DNA of 64,000 nucleotides from Euryodendron excelsum (GCA_033060915.1 CM065388.1:22308001-22372000), one strand, 5' to 3'; counted from the stretch's first letter, positions 46,529 through 57,776 are shown. Numbers and translations are program-made. The notes: generated from the sequence alone by a model not told the origin.

Positions 46529-47817
46529 TTTTTTTTTTTAATTTAAGATTTGAGCTTGCAAGATACCGGTACATTAGAAACGCTCTAAGATACCGAAGAA
46601 AAATCCTAAATGCCCTTGCTTTTCTTCTCTCTTTCCTACATGGAATTCCACTCGCTTAAAGGCTAAACTTCTTCCAAAAAAAAAAGACCCAAAAAATATA
46701 CATACGCATATAGCTACAAATGTGAAAATTTCTAGATTTATAAATTACATAGTTCAATCCCTTCAAAGACAGTCCTTCCAGGAATTACACAAGGTAAGTT
46801 TTGAGGCAATTTTAACATCATGAGTCGCTGTATTAACTGTTGTTTGCAAATCCATCTACGTATATTTACTCACTCTGCAAAAGAGGGAAGCCAAAAAAAA
46901 AAAAAAAAAAAGAGAGAAAGAGCAATTTTTACTGCTTTCTAGTCAAGAGAGGAAGAAAATCAAGGAATAAGAAAGCAGAAATGTGTCTTCTCAGGAAAGA
47001 TATTTTTATGTTGTGATACTGTCTAGTTTCTCTTTAAAGATTTAAATTAGAGTTGGAATTATCAACTCTTTGTTCTTTAGAGTTTAGACTACTTAATAGA
47101 GTAGCATGATATTAACCCTGAGATAGCCCACTGATGATAGGGATGAGCGGTAAACTTAATCAGACGTACTAACGTAGATGACCTACCTTTGATCAGATCG
47201 GGGAGGGGATTAGTCGAAGTGTGTGTAAGCAAAAGAAAAAAGGTAGCATGATATTGTCTACCGTTACAAAGGGGTGGGACGGGGATGAAATCAAGTTTGA
47301 AAAAGAAGAACAAAAAAGAAGAAAAATGTCTCAAAAAGGCTACCACACTGTATCTATTTATTTTCCTAGGCCAATTTTCTTAACAATAGCAGAGGCAACT
47401 TAATTTGAAGAAAATCTAGATTGTAGAAGTATAAAAACTAGATTTGTATGCAGGAAAGCCTTGCAAACCAAGAAAAATCATGGCACACCATAGAGGTTTT
47501 TGCAAACTCTCTGAAGCCAACACTGTTGTTCGTGCTGAGGACTATTAATGAAAACACAAAACAGAAACAGTAATAGATTAACAAGGTAGAAAACTTATTC
47601 ATAATTCAAAGTGACAACACTTCATTATTTTTTTCTTGAAAAAGTTTCATAAAATAACGAAGAAAAAGAAAAGCAATCCCATCAGAATACCTCCAAAGCT
47701 ATACACAAAAAACAAAAAAATGCAGGGCATTTCTAGAATAGTTATAAACTTTCCAACGATGGAAAAGGTAGGTGTGCTTCAACCAAGTAAACAAGTAATA
47801 TCTAGTTGGATTTGGAT
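46529..47817. other. Intergenic, no gene seen
   Basis: Contains an A-run at about 46893-46911. Overlapping open frames on both strands at 47089-47403 and one at 47636-47860 show no domain. Confidence 0.5.
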
Positions 47818-48077
47818 TCTCTCCATTTTATTGTTAGAATGGAGATCTCCATTCCATTAATCAATGGTCTAGATGAGCCCTTATCAAATGTATTATCAAA
47901 ATCATTTCATTTTATTTTAAGATTTATTTCCTTATATATAATCATAAAACACTTATTGTTTATTAATTTTTAAGTCAACTCATCCAAACCCTTCAATTTT
48001 ATGTTGCATGATGTGTCAACTTCTCAATTGATGAAATGGAGATCTCCATTCTATTAGAATGGAGAGAATCCTAATCC
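47818..48077. mobile_element. MITE with about 50-bp terminal inverted repeats
   Basis: The left arm GGATTTGGATTCTCTCCATT and the inverted right arm GGATTAGGATTCTCTCCATT both continue with TAGAATGGAGATCTCCATT and CAT-AAT. The element is about 260 bp, with non-coding DNA between the arms. Each arm also contains the perfect palindrome AATGGAGATCTCCATT. It lies about 290 bp from the 3' end of the cytochrome b561 gene. Confidence 0.85.
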
Positions 48078-48365
48078 TATGGAGTTCATATATAATTATT
48101 ACATTGACTTGATTGTATTTATAAATGGCAAGTTATGGAGCTATTATTTTTACTGAAGAGGATAATTTCTATATGGCTTCATTTTGAAGTTTACCATGAA
48201 CATCTCCTTACCACAAAACAAAGACATTTTACTTTCTTTTATTGATTGTGAAACATTTCACTAAAATGGTATTATAACATATATTATAGCAAATGAGCAA
48301 CAAATGTAACTAAGTCAAATTATACACCATGAACATAGGCAGCACCTTCAACTTTGCTAGTAACC

Positions 48366-48617
48366 TCATGGGAGGAGAACAGTGAGGCCTACTGAGATTG
48401 CAAAGACAAGTATTAACAGACCAGTGAAATTTATTATTACTGCTTCTTGGCTGCGTTTTAAACGTAACAAAATGAATCTCTCCACCAAACCCGTCTCGGC
48501 GCTCAGAATTGCCATGAAGAAGATGACAATGCCAAAGAAAGTGTGCCATGGTGCAATCCTAGCCCTTGCTTCCATCTCTGCACGAGGCCACCAGAAGGAT
48601 AAGAAGCCGAGCAGCCA
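48366..48617 (-). CDS. Cytochrome b561, exon 4 (C terminus)
   Basis: Codes for residues 138-220, from WLLGFLSFWWPRAEME to LTVLLP and TGA. It carries the fourth conserved heme histidine (PWH, His162) and the last two membrane helices (about 158-180 and 195-217). AETGLVERF and INFTGLLIL resemble the Arabidopsis ACYB-1 type. The exon follows a TTGTCAG acceptor. The protein ends soon after the last helix, without the longer tail of some relatives. Confidence 0.9.
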   Translation of the reverse strand, partial: WLLGFLSFWWPRAEMEARARIAPWHTFFGIVIFFMAILSAETGLVERFILLRLKRSQEAVIINFTGLLILVFAISVGLTVLLP

Positions 48618-48916
48618 CTGACAAGCAATTGGAAATATTTGGTTAGTGTTTGGAATGTTCAATCATCTTGAGACCAAAAACACACATGGGGATTCTAAAA
48701 TATGTTATACCAACCATAATATGGAAGTGCTAGGTACCGCACAATATTGATTTTGAGATTAAGAACATATTTTCAAGTTTTTATTTGAAATTAGTGTTTA
48801 GGTTTGGTGTGAATTGAAAAGAATTACGCCAACACCAAAGAAAAAAACAAACAACCAAAGTTCAGTAAAAATTTGAGAACAATATTTCATTAAGATTTAA
48901 AACCCCAACTTTCATG

Positions 48917-48950
<34 letters not shown>

Positions 48951-48968
48951 TTAAATTGGTGGTATTAC

Positions 48969-49168
48969 CTGAATACCAAATAAGCAGATGGTGGACATGC
49001 CAATCCAGGAATGCAAGGTATACATGTCTGGATAGCCGACTTCATGGTGAAACTTGAAAACTGCATAAATCCCCACAATTCCAGCAAGAAGAGCGATGAA
49101 ATGCAATAGGAGGTGAACTAGTTTCTGAGCCTTTCTTGTTCCTGGGACTGTCTTGTATGCCATGATAG
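48969..49168 (-). CDS. Cytochrome b561, exon 3
   Basis: Codes for residues 71-137. It begins after a TCAG acceptor; the first two bases complete an Ala codon with the last base of exon 2, giving GEAIMAYKT. It holds the ascorbate-side loop YKTVPGTRKAQK (75-86), heme ligand His89 of the KLVH motif, HHEVGYPDMYTLHSW with heme ligand His123, and helices 3 and 4. It ends at CAG before a GTAATA donor. Confidence 0.92.
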
Positions 49169-49623
49169 CTGATTCAATTATACCTTATTCAGTTAGTTCA
49201 TATATACAATCCTTTTAGGCATCCATGGACACATGAAACAATGTCAGTTTGTTAGTTTTCCTTTGCATTTTGAGTCCCTTATCTAGCCTTGAAAATGAAT
49301 AAAATAAGAATTGAATTGACCACATATAGTTTTGGTATGAGAATATATACAAATGCCTCCTATTATTTACATTCTCAGACTTAGGCCTTTCTGCCTATTT
49401 GGATTCACTTTTTGGTTTTTTTTTTTTTTATAATATTTTTATACCAAGTTTACAACAGAAACTTCTAAGAAGTGACACGATGAAAGGAAGGGAAAACATA
49501 TGGAAATTACAAAACAAGAAGAAATTTTTCTGAAAGAAGCAATGACCAAGATAACCACTAGGTAAAACTTCAAAACTTTTCTGATACTTTCTCTAGGTAA
49601 ATATAATATTACCACTTTCTTAC

Positions 49624-49672
49624 CTTCCCCAGCTATCAAAAGAAACCCAATTACCGTTAGAAGTGGGTGCAG
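49624..49672 (-). CDS. Cytochrome b561, exon 2 (49 bp)
   Basis: This micro-exon codes for LHPLLTVIGFLLIAGE plus one base. The start follows TTTTGCAG, and the end precedes GTAAG. It contributes heme ligand His56 and much of helix 2. Phase and content match the family exactly, which is why it is called despite its size. Confidence 0.9.
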
Positions 49673-49785
49673 CTGCAAAACATAAACAACGAAAACATAG
49701 ACAATTAGAATTCTAAGACGGTAGAGATGGACAACCCGAACCGCGATATTCCGTGTATGTCAGTGTAGTTTAGAGAAGAAATTAC

Positions 49786-49947
49786 ATTGAAAATCTTCTC
49801 TTTGATGTTTGAATTGAAAGCGAGGCCTCCCCGGAAGTGTAGGAGCCATATAAGCACAAGGGTAATCACCACTATGGCTACCAAATGCGCTAACATGGTA
49901 ACTGGTAGCGGAGATGCATGAAAGCTAGAATGACTGTCAATAACCAT
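49786..49947 (-). CDS. Cytochrome b561 (transmembrane ascorbate ferrireductase), exon 1
   Basis: The four exons give 663 coding bases and a 220-residue protein with six predicted membrane helices. It belongs to the CYBASC family: di-heme proteins that pass electrons from cytosolic ascorbate across the tonoplast or plasma membrane to monodehydroascorbate or ferric iron. The four heme histidines (56, 89, 123, 162) are all present. Exon 1 codes for residues 1-54, from MVIDSHSSFHASPLPV to IKEKIFN, including helix 1 (about 19-39) with WLLHFRGG. The ATG at 49947 is the first in frame. The exon ends at AAT before GTAATT. Overall it looks closest to Arabidopsis ACYB-1 (At5g38630 type) rather than ACYB-2, from memory. 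Confidence 0.92.
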
Positions 49948-49954
49948 TTCAGAA

Positions 49955-49958
<4 letters not shown>

Positions 49959-50035
<77 letters not shown>
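49959..50035. repeat. (GA)n microsatellite in the cytochrome b561 leader
   Basis: About 38 uninterrupted GA units lie immediately upstream of the start codon on the minus strand, where they read (CT)n. It is the longest microsatellite in the window and is likely to be length-polymorphic. The minus-strand open frame across it, rich in Ser-Leu, is an artefact. Confidence 0.95.
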
Positions 50036-50039
<4 letters not shown>

Positions 50040-51507
50040 ACGAGATGCGGTTTAACTATTTTACGTATGCACAATGTTAAGTGTACAAAGAAAGCCTTTT
50101 GTTTGCCAGGACTATAAGACAAGATACAATGAATATGTAAATAGGTACAAACATAACAAAAAGAAGTATCCAAAAAAAGTATGCTATTGAAGTCGTGCCT
50201 ATAGTTTTTCATATTATAGAAATTATTTATTATTGAATCTGAATTGATATTTTTATAAAGTTATGTTTTAATTTAGACAATCATAAAATTTGCAATAAAC
50301 TCCTTCTCTACCTTGCTACAAAAGCTCATGTAGTTTCCGTGGTAATAGAAAGTGTTAAAACAAGTAAAAAAAATATATATTGGTTTTGATAATTTCACAT
50401 CATATTAAAACAGGTAAACAAATATAAATTCAACTAACGAATAAACAAATAAATAAATATAAATTTTCTAGGGTTAATAAACTAACAAAGAGAATTTAAT
50501 GACCTAGTGATGTCTATATATATACAATTACAAACATATAGATTATATATATACATATATGTATTGTTAGATTTATATAATATAAAGAAGTAAAAGTTGA
50601 GATAGGAGTATAGGAACTGGGCCTTTTTTGTTGGAGCGATTAAAGTTTATGACTCTGTCCATCACCATCATCCAATCTCTTGCTTTGTTTTTTTTCCCCC
50701 AGCTTTTACGGCAACTGAACAACAGGAACCTTGCATCCTTTGTTTCTTATCCCCTCTGAGCTGATTAAGTCAAAATAAATAGTTTTTTTCTTTGGATGGT
50801 TTAGGCTAAGTTTGGTTGGGCTAGAGCAGGCTAAAAGATAAAAAAAGTACAGTAAAATTAAGTTGAGTTAAAAGTTTAGAAATAATTTTTTTTGGGTTTA
50901 TATAACCCAGGCTACAGCTCAGGAGAGCCGTTGCTTAGGTTCCGCCCATGCTAACAGGGATGTCAAAAACCGCCAGGCCGGCCAACCTAAATGGGAAATT
51001 TCGATATTGAGTCGTACGGTTTTGAAGTTTTGAATCGATTTGTAAAAAACATTGCCTGCATGGCTAATAATACATGATGCCCGTTCACAATCAAGCACAG
51101 AATTAATATAGATGTATGTGCACTTTATAGATTTTCCATATATATATATATTGCTTATCCGTATTGGTAGATGGGGTAGAAGGAAGGTGCCATATGCAAA
51201 TCTGAAATATTTATGAATTAGTAATTTGTTTGCCCTTGCGCTTTTGATTATTGCTATTATTACTATTTTTTTTTTTGTATTTTATTTCTCTGCCTTGCAT
51301 TAGATATGCTCTCTCTCTCTCTCTCTCTCTCATTTTCATGATTAATACAATCCCATATCTATTCATCAGTAAATTTGCTTTGCAACCCATTTTCCTATAC
51401 GAACTGCTAAAGGATCTTCTTTTTGTGGCAATTGAAATCTTATTGCTGCTGCAAAATTTCTAAAATCTGAAAATAATGAGTTCAAATTGGCGTGTTACGT
51501 CTACTTG
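50036..51507. other. Upstream flank of cytochrome b561 and intergenic
   Basis: It should hold the minus-strand promoter of the cytochrome b561 gene, but no box can be fixed. A stretch at about 50945-51060 (GGGATGTCAAAAACCGCC) resembles one end of a TAGGGATG-type element. A (CT)n tract lies at 51309-51330. Confidence 0.4.
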
Positions 51508-52994
51508 TGTTGGAATATTTGGTGTGAAACATCAACTTTGAGCCATTGTTAAGGTGGGATCCATATGTCTTTTTTAGTGGGTCCAAGATACTTTGTGTTA
51601 TTTTCCATGAGGAGATGAAGAACAAACATTTATTTGCTCAAATCTATGGAGGTTTGAATGAGATAATAGCCTTCAAAGTAAGTACCATAAGTATGATTTT
51701 AGGTGGAACTAAAGGCTTATCCCACATTGATTTTCTACGAAAAAAGTGATGGGTATATAAAGTCTAAGTTTAAAAATAGGTTTGGACCCCAAGGGGCACC
51801 TCACTTTTGTGGAAGGGGGAGGACCTATGGAACTCATGGGTTGACTCGATACGCCATCGCCGACCGACTCAGCTTGGTTCGGTTTTGTTCAAGTGTGAGT
51901 GCGAGTACGATTAAAATAATATTAAAAAGGCTTGGGCCGAGTTTAATATTTTTGGACGCGGTCTGAATTATAATAATGTGGACCGAATTGAACCGAACCG
52001 GTTCAAATTTAAATTCTAACGGTTGTGACCCTTCCTAAGGGCACATTTGGCTGGCACCGTTTCGAAGGGGTGTGATTCTTTCTATATATAGAAAGATTTC
52101 CCCTCTGAAACAGAGACAGTTTGATACAGTTTTGAGACAACAACTCGTCTCTCTCTCTCTCTCTCTTTGTCTCTTTCTCGATCTCTGACGACGACGTCTA
52201 TGCCCAGATTCCGGCGACGTCCGTTTCCATCTCCGGCGAAGTGCTGCCAAGATTCCGTCGCCTGTTCCAAGAAATATCTAACTGCTCAATCAGTCCATTA
52301 TCATCTTCGTTTCTGACTTAGAAATTCTGTACGAATTTCTATTCAGGTTTCTATCTGGTTAATTTTTATTTATATATTCTGTGTGATGAATTTCAGTGAA
52401 AATTCCATCATTTTCTTATGTGTTTCTGTAGTGAATTTCAGCGTTGAAATTCTACAAAATGACTGTAGTTTTTTGTGTAGAAAATGCTGTTTGTTCTTTA
52501 TCATATCATGTTGATTTTATCAGAAACGCCGTAGGTTTCTGTATGGAATTAAATGTCATAATTCTATGTAGAATTAGACAGAAATTTCTCATTGTTTTAT
52601 GTCATACATGTTACATGCATTCCATACATTGAGAGAGTAGAATCATAAGGTTAATTCGCTGAATCTTGAATATTGTAGTGCTACTTATTCAAGATTGTGA
52701 TTATTTTATCCTGGAGATAGACGTCCGTTCATCCCATGAGCACCTGTGTGCGGGATGAATCTGTCTTAAGCTGAGAGTGTGCAACACTCGACTTGATCTC
52801 ATCTTTATCACATATTTTATTATTTCATCATATATGACTTGTTGAATATACCATATTACGTTATTTCACACACATTATTTAATGTTGTTGATTTCACTTT
52901 ATGATGACTACATGACAACAATATCATTATGTTTTATTTCACTTTATTATAGCTACAGTTTATATGGGAAGCATTATATAATATTTTTCCAACA
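51508..52994 (+). mobile_element. Solo LTR with perfect 5-bp target duplication
   Basis: The 1487-bp unit starts TGTTGGAATATTTGGTG and ends ATATTTTTCCAACA: TG...CA with an 8-bp perfect terminal inverted repeat (TGTTGGAA/TTCCAACA). ACTTG flanks it at 51503-51507 and 52995-52999. No primer-binding site, gag or pol follows, so the internal part and second LTR were lost, presumably by recombination between LTRs. Promoter-like parts are visible: an 18-bp palindrome CTTTCTATATATAGAAAG at 52078-52095, then a (CT)n leader at 52146-52168. The length and TGTTGGAAT start suggest a Ty1/copia LTR, but the class is not proven. The plus/minus orientation is set by this promoter order. Confidence 0.88.
52078..52095 (+). 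promoter_or_regulatory. Palindromic TATA region of the solo LTR
   Basis: CTTTCTATATATAGAAAG is a perfect 18-bp palindrome around a TATATATA core. It lies upstream of a pyrimidine-rich leader inside the solo LTR, the expected position of the LTR promoter. Confidence 0.45.
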
Positions 52995-53294
52995 ACTTGT
53001 TCATCCGAGCTATGCACCAACTCGTTGTTCCAATTCATCTTGTTCAACCTTGACAACCTCAAGATATGGAATATCAACAATCCTGTTACTGCAAAGGAGG
53101 CAACGTTAAGAAGCTCTGACGGACTTGACCTCCACCACAAGTAACGGTAAAAGTGTGTGGATAAAGGTTCCGGTGAATCTCCTTTGCTTCATTCTTTCTC
53201 CCTCTGATCTGCTTCTCATTTTCTGATCTCTCCTACTTCTTTGAAGTGAGAGACTAAACAGAGTCTTTCTTGATTTATTCAAACTTGAATCACT

Positions 53295-54125
53295 ATGTCT
53301 AATCCTTCTCCCAAATACTTAATACTATTTGTGGACAACCTCCCAACTAGTATATACAATGGGTGGCTAAGAGGAGTTTTCAATCGTTATGGGAGAGTTG
53401 TTGATGCTTTTATATCAAGGAAACCAAGAAGAACTAACTCGAATATGTTCGGATTTGTAAGATACTCAAATGAATCAGAAGCCAACTTGTCAATCTAAAA
53501 AATTAATGGCATTTGGCTGCTAACGCAGAGGTTGCTGGTTCAAAAAGCCAAATACCCCCCCTCTCAGAAACACTCCACCACGATCAATAATGCCAGATAT
53601 TACCCTGCTCAAACCAACGTCATCCAATGGAATCTGAGATCACTGAGAGACGATAGATCATATAAGTAACTCATCAACAATAAATGGATTCTACATAAAA
53701 AGGACATCACTAATCCACAGAAATCACAGACAGTTGTTGCAGAGGATATTGACGAGACATGGTTAGACTCATGCACAATTGGAAAGGTAAACTCGGTGCA
53801 CCTCATTCCAAGCCCAAAGGAGAGTTTTCGAAGAGAAGGCTTGTTCTACATTAAGGTAAAACCACCAAGGGAAAACAAAGTTTTGCTACATTTTGCAAAC
53901 AAGGAAGATAGATATGATATGTTGTCAAATGGAAGAAGTTGGCTTTAACAATGGTTCTAGGTTGTTTATAAATGGAGTTATCACGAGTTCACTGACATGA
54001 GGAAAGTGTGGATCAACATTAAGGGTGTGCCCCTCCATGCGTGGAATGAAAACAATTTCAAGAAAATTTCAATCAATGGGGTGAAGCAATAATCGTTGAT
54101 AAATCCATAGTGGACAGAACAGACT
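53295..54125 (+). pseudogene. RRM/DUF4283-type protein, broken copy
   Basis: It opens with ATG and an RNA-recognition motif: LILFVDNLPTSIYNGWLRGV and NMFGFVRYSNESEA, i.e. RNP2- and RNP1-like strands. The same frame continues past stops at 53496, about 53667 and 53946 with family-like sequence (INGIWLLTQRLLVQKAKY, DIDETWLDSCTIGKV, VWINIKGVPLHAWNENNFKK). After about 54060 a frameshift leads to QWGEAIIVDKSIVDRT. This order (RRM, linker, DUF4283-like domain) is typical of a large plant family related to non-LTR retroelement ORF1 proteins and splicing-factor-like genes. At least three stops and one frameshift make it non-functional as a full protein; the first 67 codons are intact. Confidence 0.75.
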
Positions 54126-54423
54126 GTTGGGTAGAGAACAAGTTATTCTATCAATTGGAGATAGAAAACGCAATGAATTTTTATAAAAAATTACTCGCAT
54201 AAAATTTCAAACAATAATACAGAGCACTCTTACTTTCTCTCCTACCCTCTTTTTCTCATTTATATATTTTACAATCACACCTAATACTTATATTTATACT
54301 ACTCAGATGAAGCATCAAGAAGGTTGAAGATATTTTCCCGTGGTCATCACTGGTGGACCACTATAGTAAACACGGCTTACACGGCTCTGACTTCCAACTG
54401 TCTAAAACTTCTAGTCTTCCTTC
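54126..54423. other. Unassigned stretch between pseudogene and copia LTR
   Basis: The stretch begins TGTTGGGTAGAGAACAAG and contains a C/T-rich middle and a TTATATATTTTA box. It could be a fragment of another LTR, but no matching end or duplication was found. Confidence 0.3.
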
Positions 54424-54586
54424 TGTTAGAAAAGAGAAAGATATGCAAAAGAGAATGTATTGCATTGAGTAAGTTGGATGTACATAAGTAGCCTATATTT
54501 ATAGTACAAGAGGATGAAAGAGAAGTGGTGTTTAATTGATATGGGATATATGCAAACTAAAAATTGTGCTAATATATACACTAATA
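54424..54586 (-). repeat. 3' LTR of the copia element, 163 bp
   Basis: On the plus strand it runs from TGTTAG (54424) to CTAATA (54586); inverted, TATTAG...CTAACA, a TGTTAG/CTAACA pair with one mutated base. The polypurine tract lies directly beside it on the internal side. A TATAAATA box sits inside (minus strand, about 54494-54501). The length is short for a copia LTR but within the known range. Confidence 0.7.
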
Positions 54587-54599
54587 TCCCCCCTCAAAC

Positions 54600-56560
54600 T
54601 CAAGGTGGTTTAGCAGAAATCAGATGGAGTTTGGAAACTAGATCATGAAATCGTCTCGAGTATGAGATTTGGTGAAGATATCAGCAGTTTGGTTAGTAGA
54701 GGTGACAGAGCGAAGATGAATAGTACCACGAACAACATGTTGTCGAATGAAGTGACAATCAATCTTGATGTGCTTAGTGCGATCATGAAAAACATCGTTG
54801 TGAGCAATCATAATAGCACTGCAATTGTCACAATGAAGAACAGTAGCACTAGAATGAGAGACACCCACGTCTTGAATTAACCATCGAAGCCAGAGAAGTT
54901 CCTAAATGGTGCCAGCTAGGGCACAATACTCGGCCTCAATGATAGAGCGAGCAGTAAGGGTTTGCTTCTTACTACGCCAAGAAATGAGAGAATTGAGAAA
55001 AAAGCAGAACCCAGTGGTAGAACGACGATTAGTAAGATCATCAGCCCAATCAACATCAGAATAGGCATGTAGCTATAGATAGGAGTGGCGAGAGTAGTGT
55101 AGACCATGAAATATAGTTCTTTTACCATAACGAAGAACGTGAAGAATTGTAGCATAGTGAGTGGAGTGAGGCGAGGATAAGAGCTGATTAACAAGGTGAA
55201 TAGTATGAGTAATCTCAGGCGAGTAACAGTGAGGTAGACAAGACTACTAATGAGTTATCGATAGAGAGTAGCATCAGATAAAGGCTCACTATCCAGAGGA
55301 GTAAGATGTACATTAGCTTCCAGAGGTGTGGAAGCAGTTTTACTATCAGCAAGACCAACACGAGTAAGAAGATCTAAGGTATACTTTGCCTAAGTAAGAG
55401 CATAACCAATAGAGCCAAAACAGATCTCAAGGCCAAGAAAGTAGCTGAGAGGACCAAGATCTTTCATCTCAAAATGGCTGTAAGAAATGCCTTAAGCTTA
55501 GAAATGCCAGGAACATCATCACCAGTGAGGATCATATCATCCACATAAAGAAGGAGGGGAATAGTGCTGTGTGGAGATTTACAAACTAAGAGAGCAGAAT
55601 CATAATTACTAGAAGAGAAGCCAAGGTCACTGAATGTGGAACTAAATTTGGGATACTAGGTATGAGGAGCTTGCTTAAGACCATAGAGAGCACGATGAAG
55701 CTTGCAGACTTGACGTGAAGAATGAAAAGAACCAAGAGGGGGCTACATATAGACTTCCTTAGAGAGATCACTATTGAGAAAAGCATTCTTGACATCCAAT
55801 TGATATAAGGGCCATTAGTAGAAAATAACCACGACAATGAGACTCCGGACAGAGGTGAGACAGGCAACAGGAGCAAAGGTCTCCTCATAGTCAATGCCAT
55901 ACTCCTGAGTGAAGCCCTTGGCAACTAGACTAGTTTTGTAACATTCCACAGAACCATCAAAACGGGTCTTGATCTTGTAGACCCAACGGCCATTGATCAC
56001 AGATTTACTTGGAGGAAGATTAACCAAGTCCCAAGTGTGAGTCATGGCAAGAGCCTGCAATTCATCATCCATTGCTTGCTGCTAAAGAGGATTAGAACTA
56101 GCCTTGTGATAAGTGCAGGGCTCATGTTGAGCAAGAATAGTGGATAAACAGTGATAATTATGAAGGTGAGGAGGAATATTCCTTACTTGGATAGAACGTC
56201 AAGCAAGAGGCTTATAAGAAGAAGAAGGCTGAGAAGGATTGGAGATCGGAGAGCCAGTAGGAGGCGCAGGACCAACTGACGGGGACTCCACGAGATAGAT
56301 TGCAATAAGAGGCACAACAAGTGTGATAAGATCAGGGATATGGAAATCCTCAAAAGGGACAACATTAGGGACAATGACAACCTTAAGAAAGAGCTCAAGA
56401 GTAGGATCAGTGAAGTAAGGATGAGAAAAGGGAGAGGATAGTGGAAGAAAGATAATGAGGAGAATATCTTGTGTTCCCAAAAGACAATATGGTGAGAAAC
56501 ACGAAAACGTTTAGACAGAGGATCCTAACATCGATAAACTTTGTGCTCAATCCGATAGCC
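54600..56560 (-). pseudogene. copia pol: integrase tail, reverse transcriptase, RNase H (broken)
   Basis: Pieces in order on the minus strand: integrase C-terminal GYRIEHK/HHIVFWE at about 56560-56470, with an in-frame TAG; reverse transcriptase N-terminal block MDDELQALAMTHTWDLVNLP and WVYKIKTRFDGSVE at 56072-55830, with GFTQEYGIDYEETFAPVA; the catalytic YVDDMILTGDD around 55547-55515 (YVDD codons at 55536-55547); and RNase H tail blocks (HCDNCSAIMIAHNDVFHDRT, KHIKIDCHFIRQHV, TADIFTK) at 54868-54650. The segments lie in different frames. Confidence 0.85.
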
Positions 56561-57654
56561 TATTGTCATGCCTTGATTTTTCGCACCTGAAAAGACAAGT
56601 GAGAAAAACACAGTGCTCTCTCGTTGGAACTCATCCTCCTAGAAGGACCAGTGCAAATAGGTTTGAATTAAAAATTAATTTTGATTAAAGGCTTTTGGAA
56701 AATAATTTGGAGTCATCACCTAACTTGATTAAGGTGATTTAGGTCACCTAAAATTAAGCATAATCTGAAGATTACGCTTAGAGTTTTTGAAAAGGTTTTG
56801 AAAACTTTCTCAAGAGAGGGTTTTTAGAAAAACGATTGTTTGGCAACCTTTGGAAAGATTTAAACCCTTTTTGAAAATAACTCTGTTTTGGTCTTTGAAA
56901 ATAGTGATTCTAGGTTCAAAGGTTGGTTACGTGTAGGGAAGATGCTGTGATATCCCGAACCTCTATTTATTTATATTAATGTGAATTTCTAATATTTGTA
57001 TTGTTTAATGTTAATTATTTCATCTTTTGGATCAAATATGACCAATAAGAGTGTATGTTGTAACCTAAGCCCATGGGGTGAGACACATGGGATTATTCCC
57101 ATGTGTATCACTCTTATACACACCCATATACATAGACACACACACCCACACATAACACACCCACCCACCCACCCACCGTTAGAGAGAGAGAAGGAGCAGA
57201 AGAAGAGGAAGAAGAAGGAGAGGGGGAGCTTGGAGAGCCTCAACCCAAACCAAGAGAAGTCATTTGAAGACTTGAACAAGCTTGAAGGAGGTAAGGTTCC
57301 ATTCTCTCTCTACAATTTTATATGTATATGTATATATCTTGTGTTAGGAAATGGTATATATGAATCTATATGGATTGGGGTGTTTGGGTTTGTCTTGGGG
57401 GACTCCTTGAGTCCTAATTATTTTGAATTTGAGAGTTTATAGCTCAATATTGGAGAATTAGAGAGTTGGGGGTTGAAACCCCCAAATATATGAAATGTTA
57501 GGGTTTTGAATCTTTTCCTTAAATCCCTTTGATTTAATTGTTCTTTCTCCCCCATTTTGAGTTATTTTCAAACAAAATATGCAGGGATCGTTACGACGGC
57601 GCGTATTAGCGTCTTGACGATCACTTTTGAAGTTTGGACTAGCCACAGGCCATT

Positions 57655-57776
57655 AGGACGCAATATTTTGCATCCTGACGATGGTGCTTTTGAGATATCA
57701 AGCCCTTGGGTCGTTAGGACGCAAATTTTGCATCCTGACGATGGTATTTTTGGGAAATGTCAGCCTCGGGTCGTCA
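57655..57776. repeat. Tandem pair, 61-bp unit
   Basis: AGGACGCAA-ATTTTGCATCCT begins at 57655 and 57716, each continuing GACGATGGT. Both units carry the imperfect palindrome GACGCAA-TTTTGCATCC. A partial third TCGTCAGGA follows. The plus-strand open frame at 57557-57823 comes from this repeat. Confidence 0.85.

Larger units (their letters stand above)
54424..56563 (-). mobile_element. Ty1/copia retrotransposon, 3' half
   Basis: Read on the minus strand, the element runs from the C-terminal integrase region at 56563 (GYRIEHKVYRC, then RFRVSHHIVFWE), through a linker, to reverse transcriptase and RNase H, a polypurine tract (TTGAGGGGGGA) and a short 3' LTR. The 5' half (5' LTR, gag, protease, most of integrase) is not present here: a second retroelement begins exactly at 56564, so it may lie beyond the window. 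Several stops and frameshifts interrupt the pol frame, so this copy cannot encode working enzymes. Confidence 0.85.

Noticed and set aside
49949..50212. Minus-strand open frame with a long Ser-Leu run
   Set aside because: Produced by the (GA)n microsatellite in the cytochrome b561 leader.
54126..54423. Second LTR beginning TGTTGGG
   Set aside because: No matching CCAACA-type end, target duplication or polypurine tract could be found.
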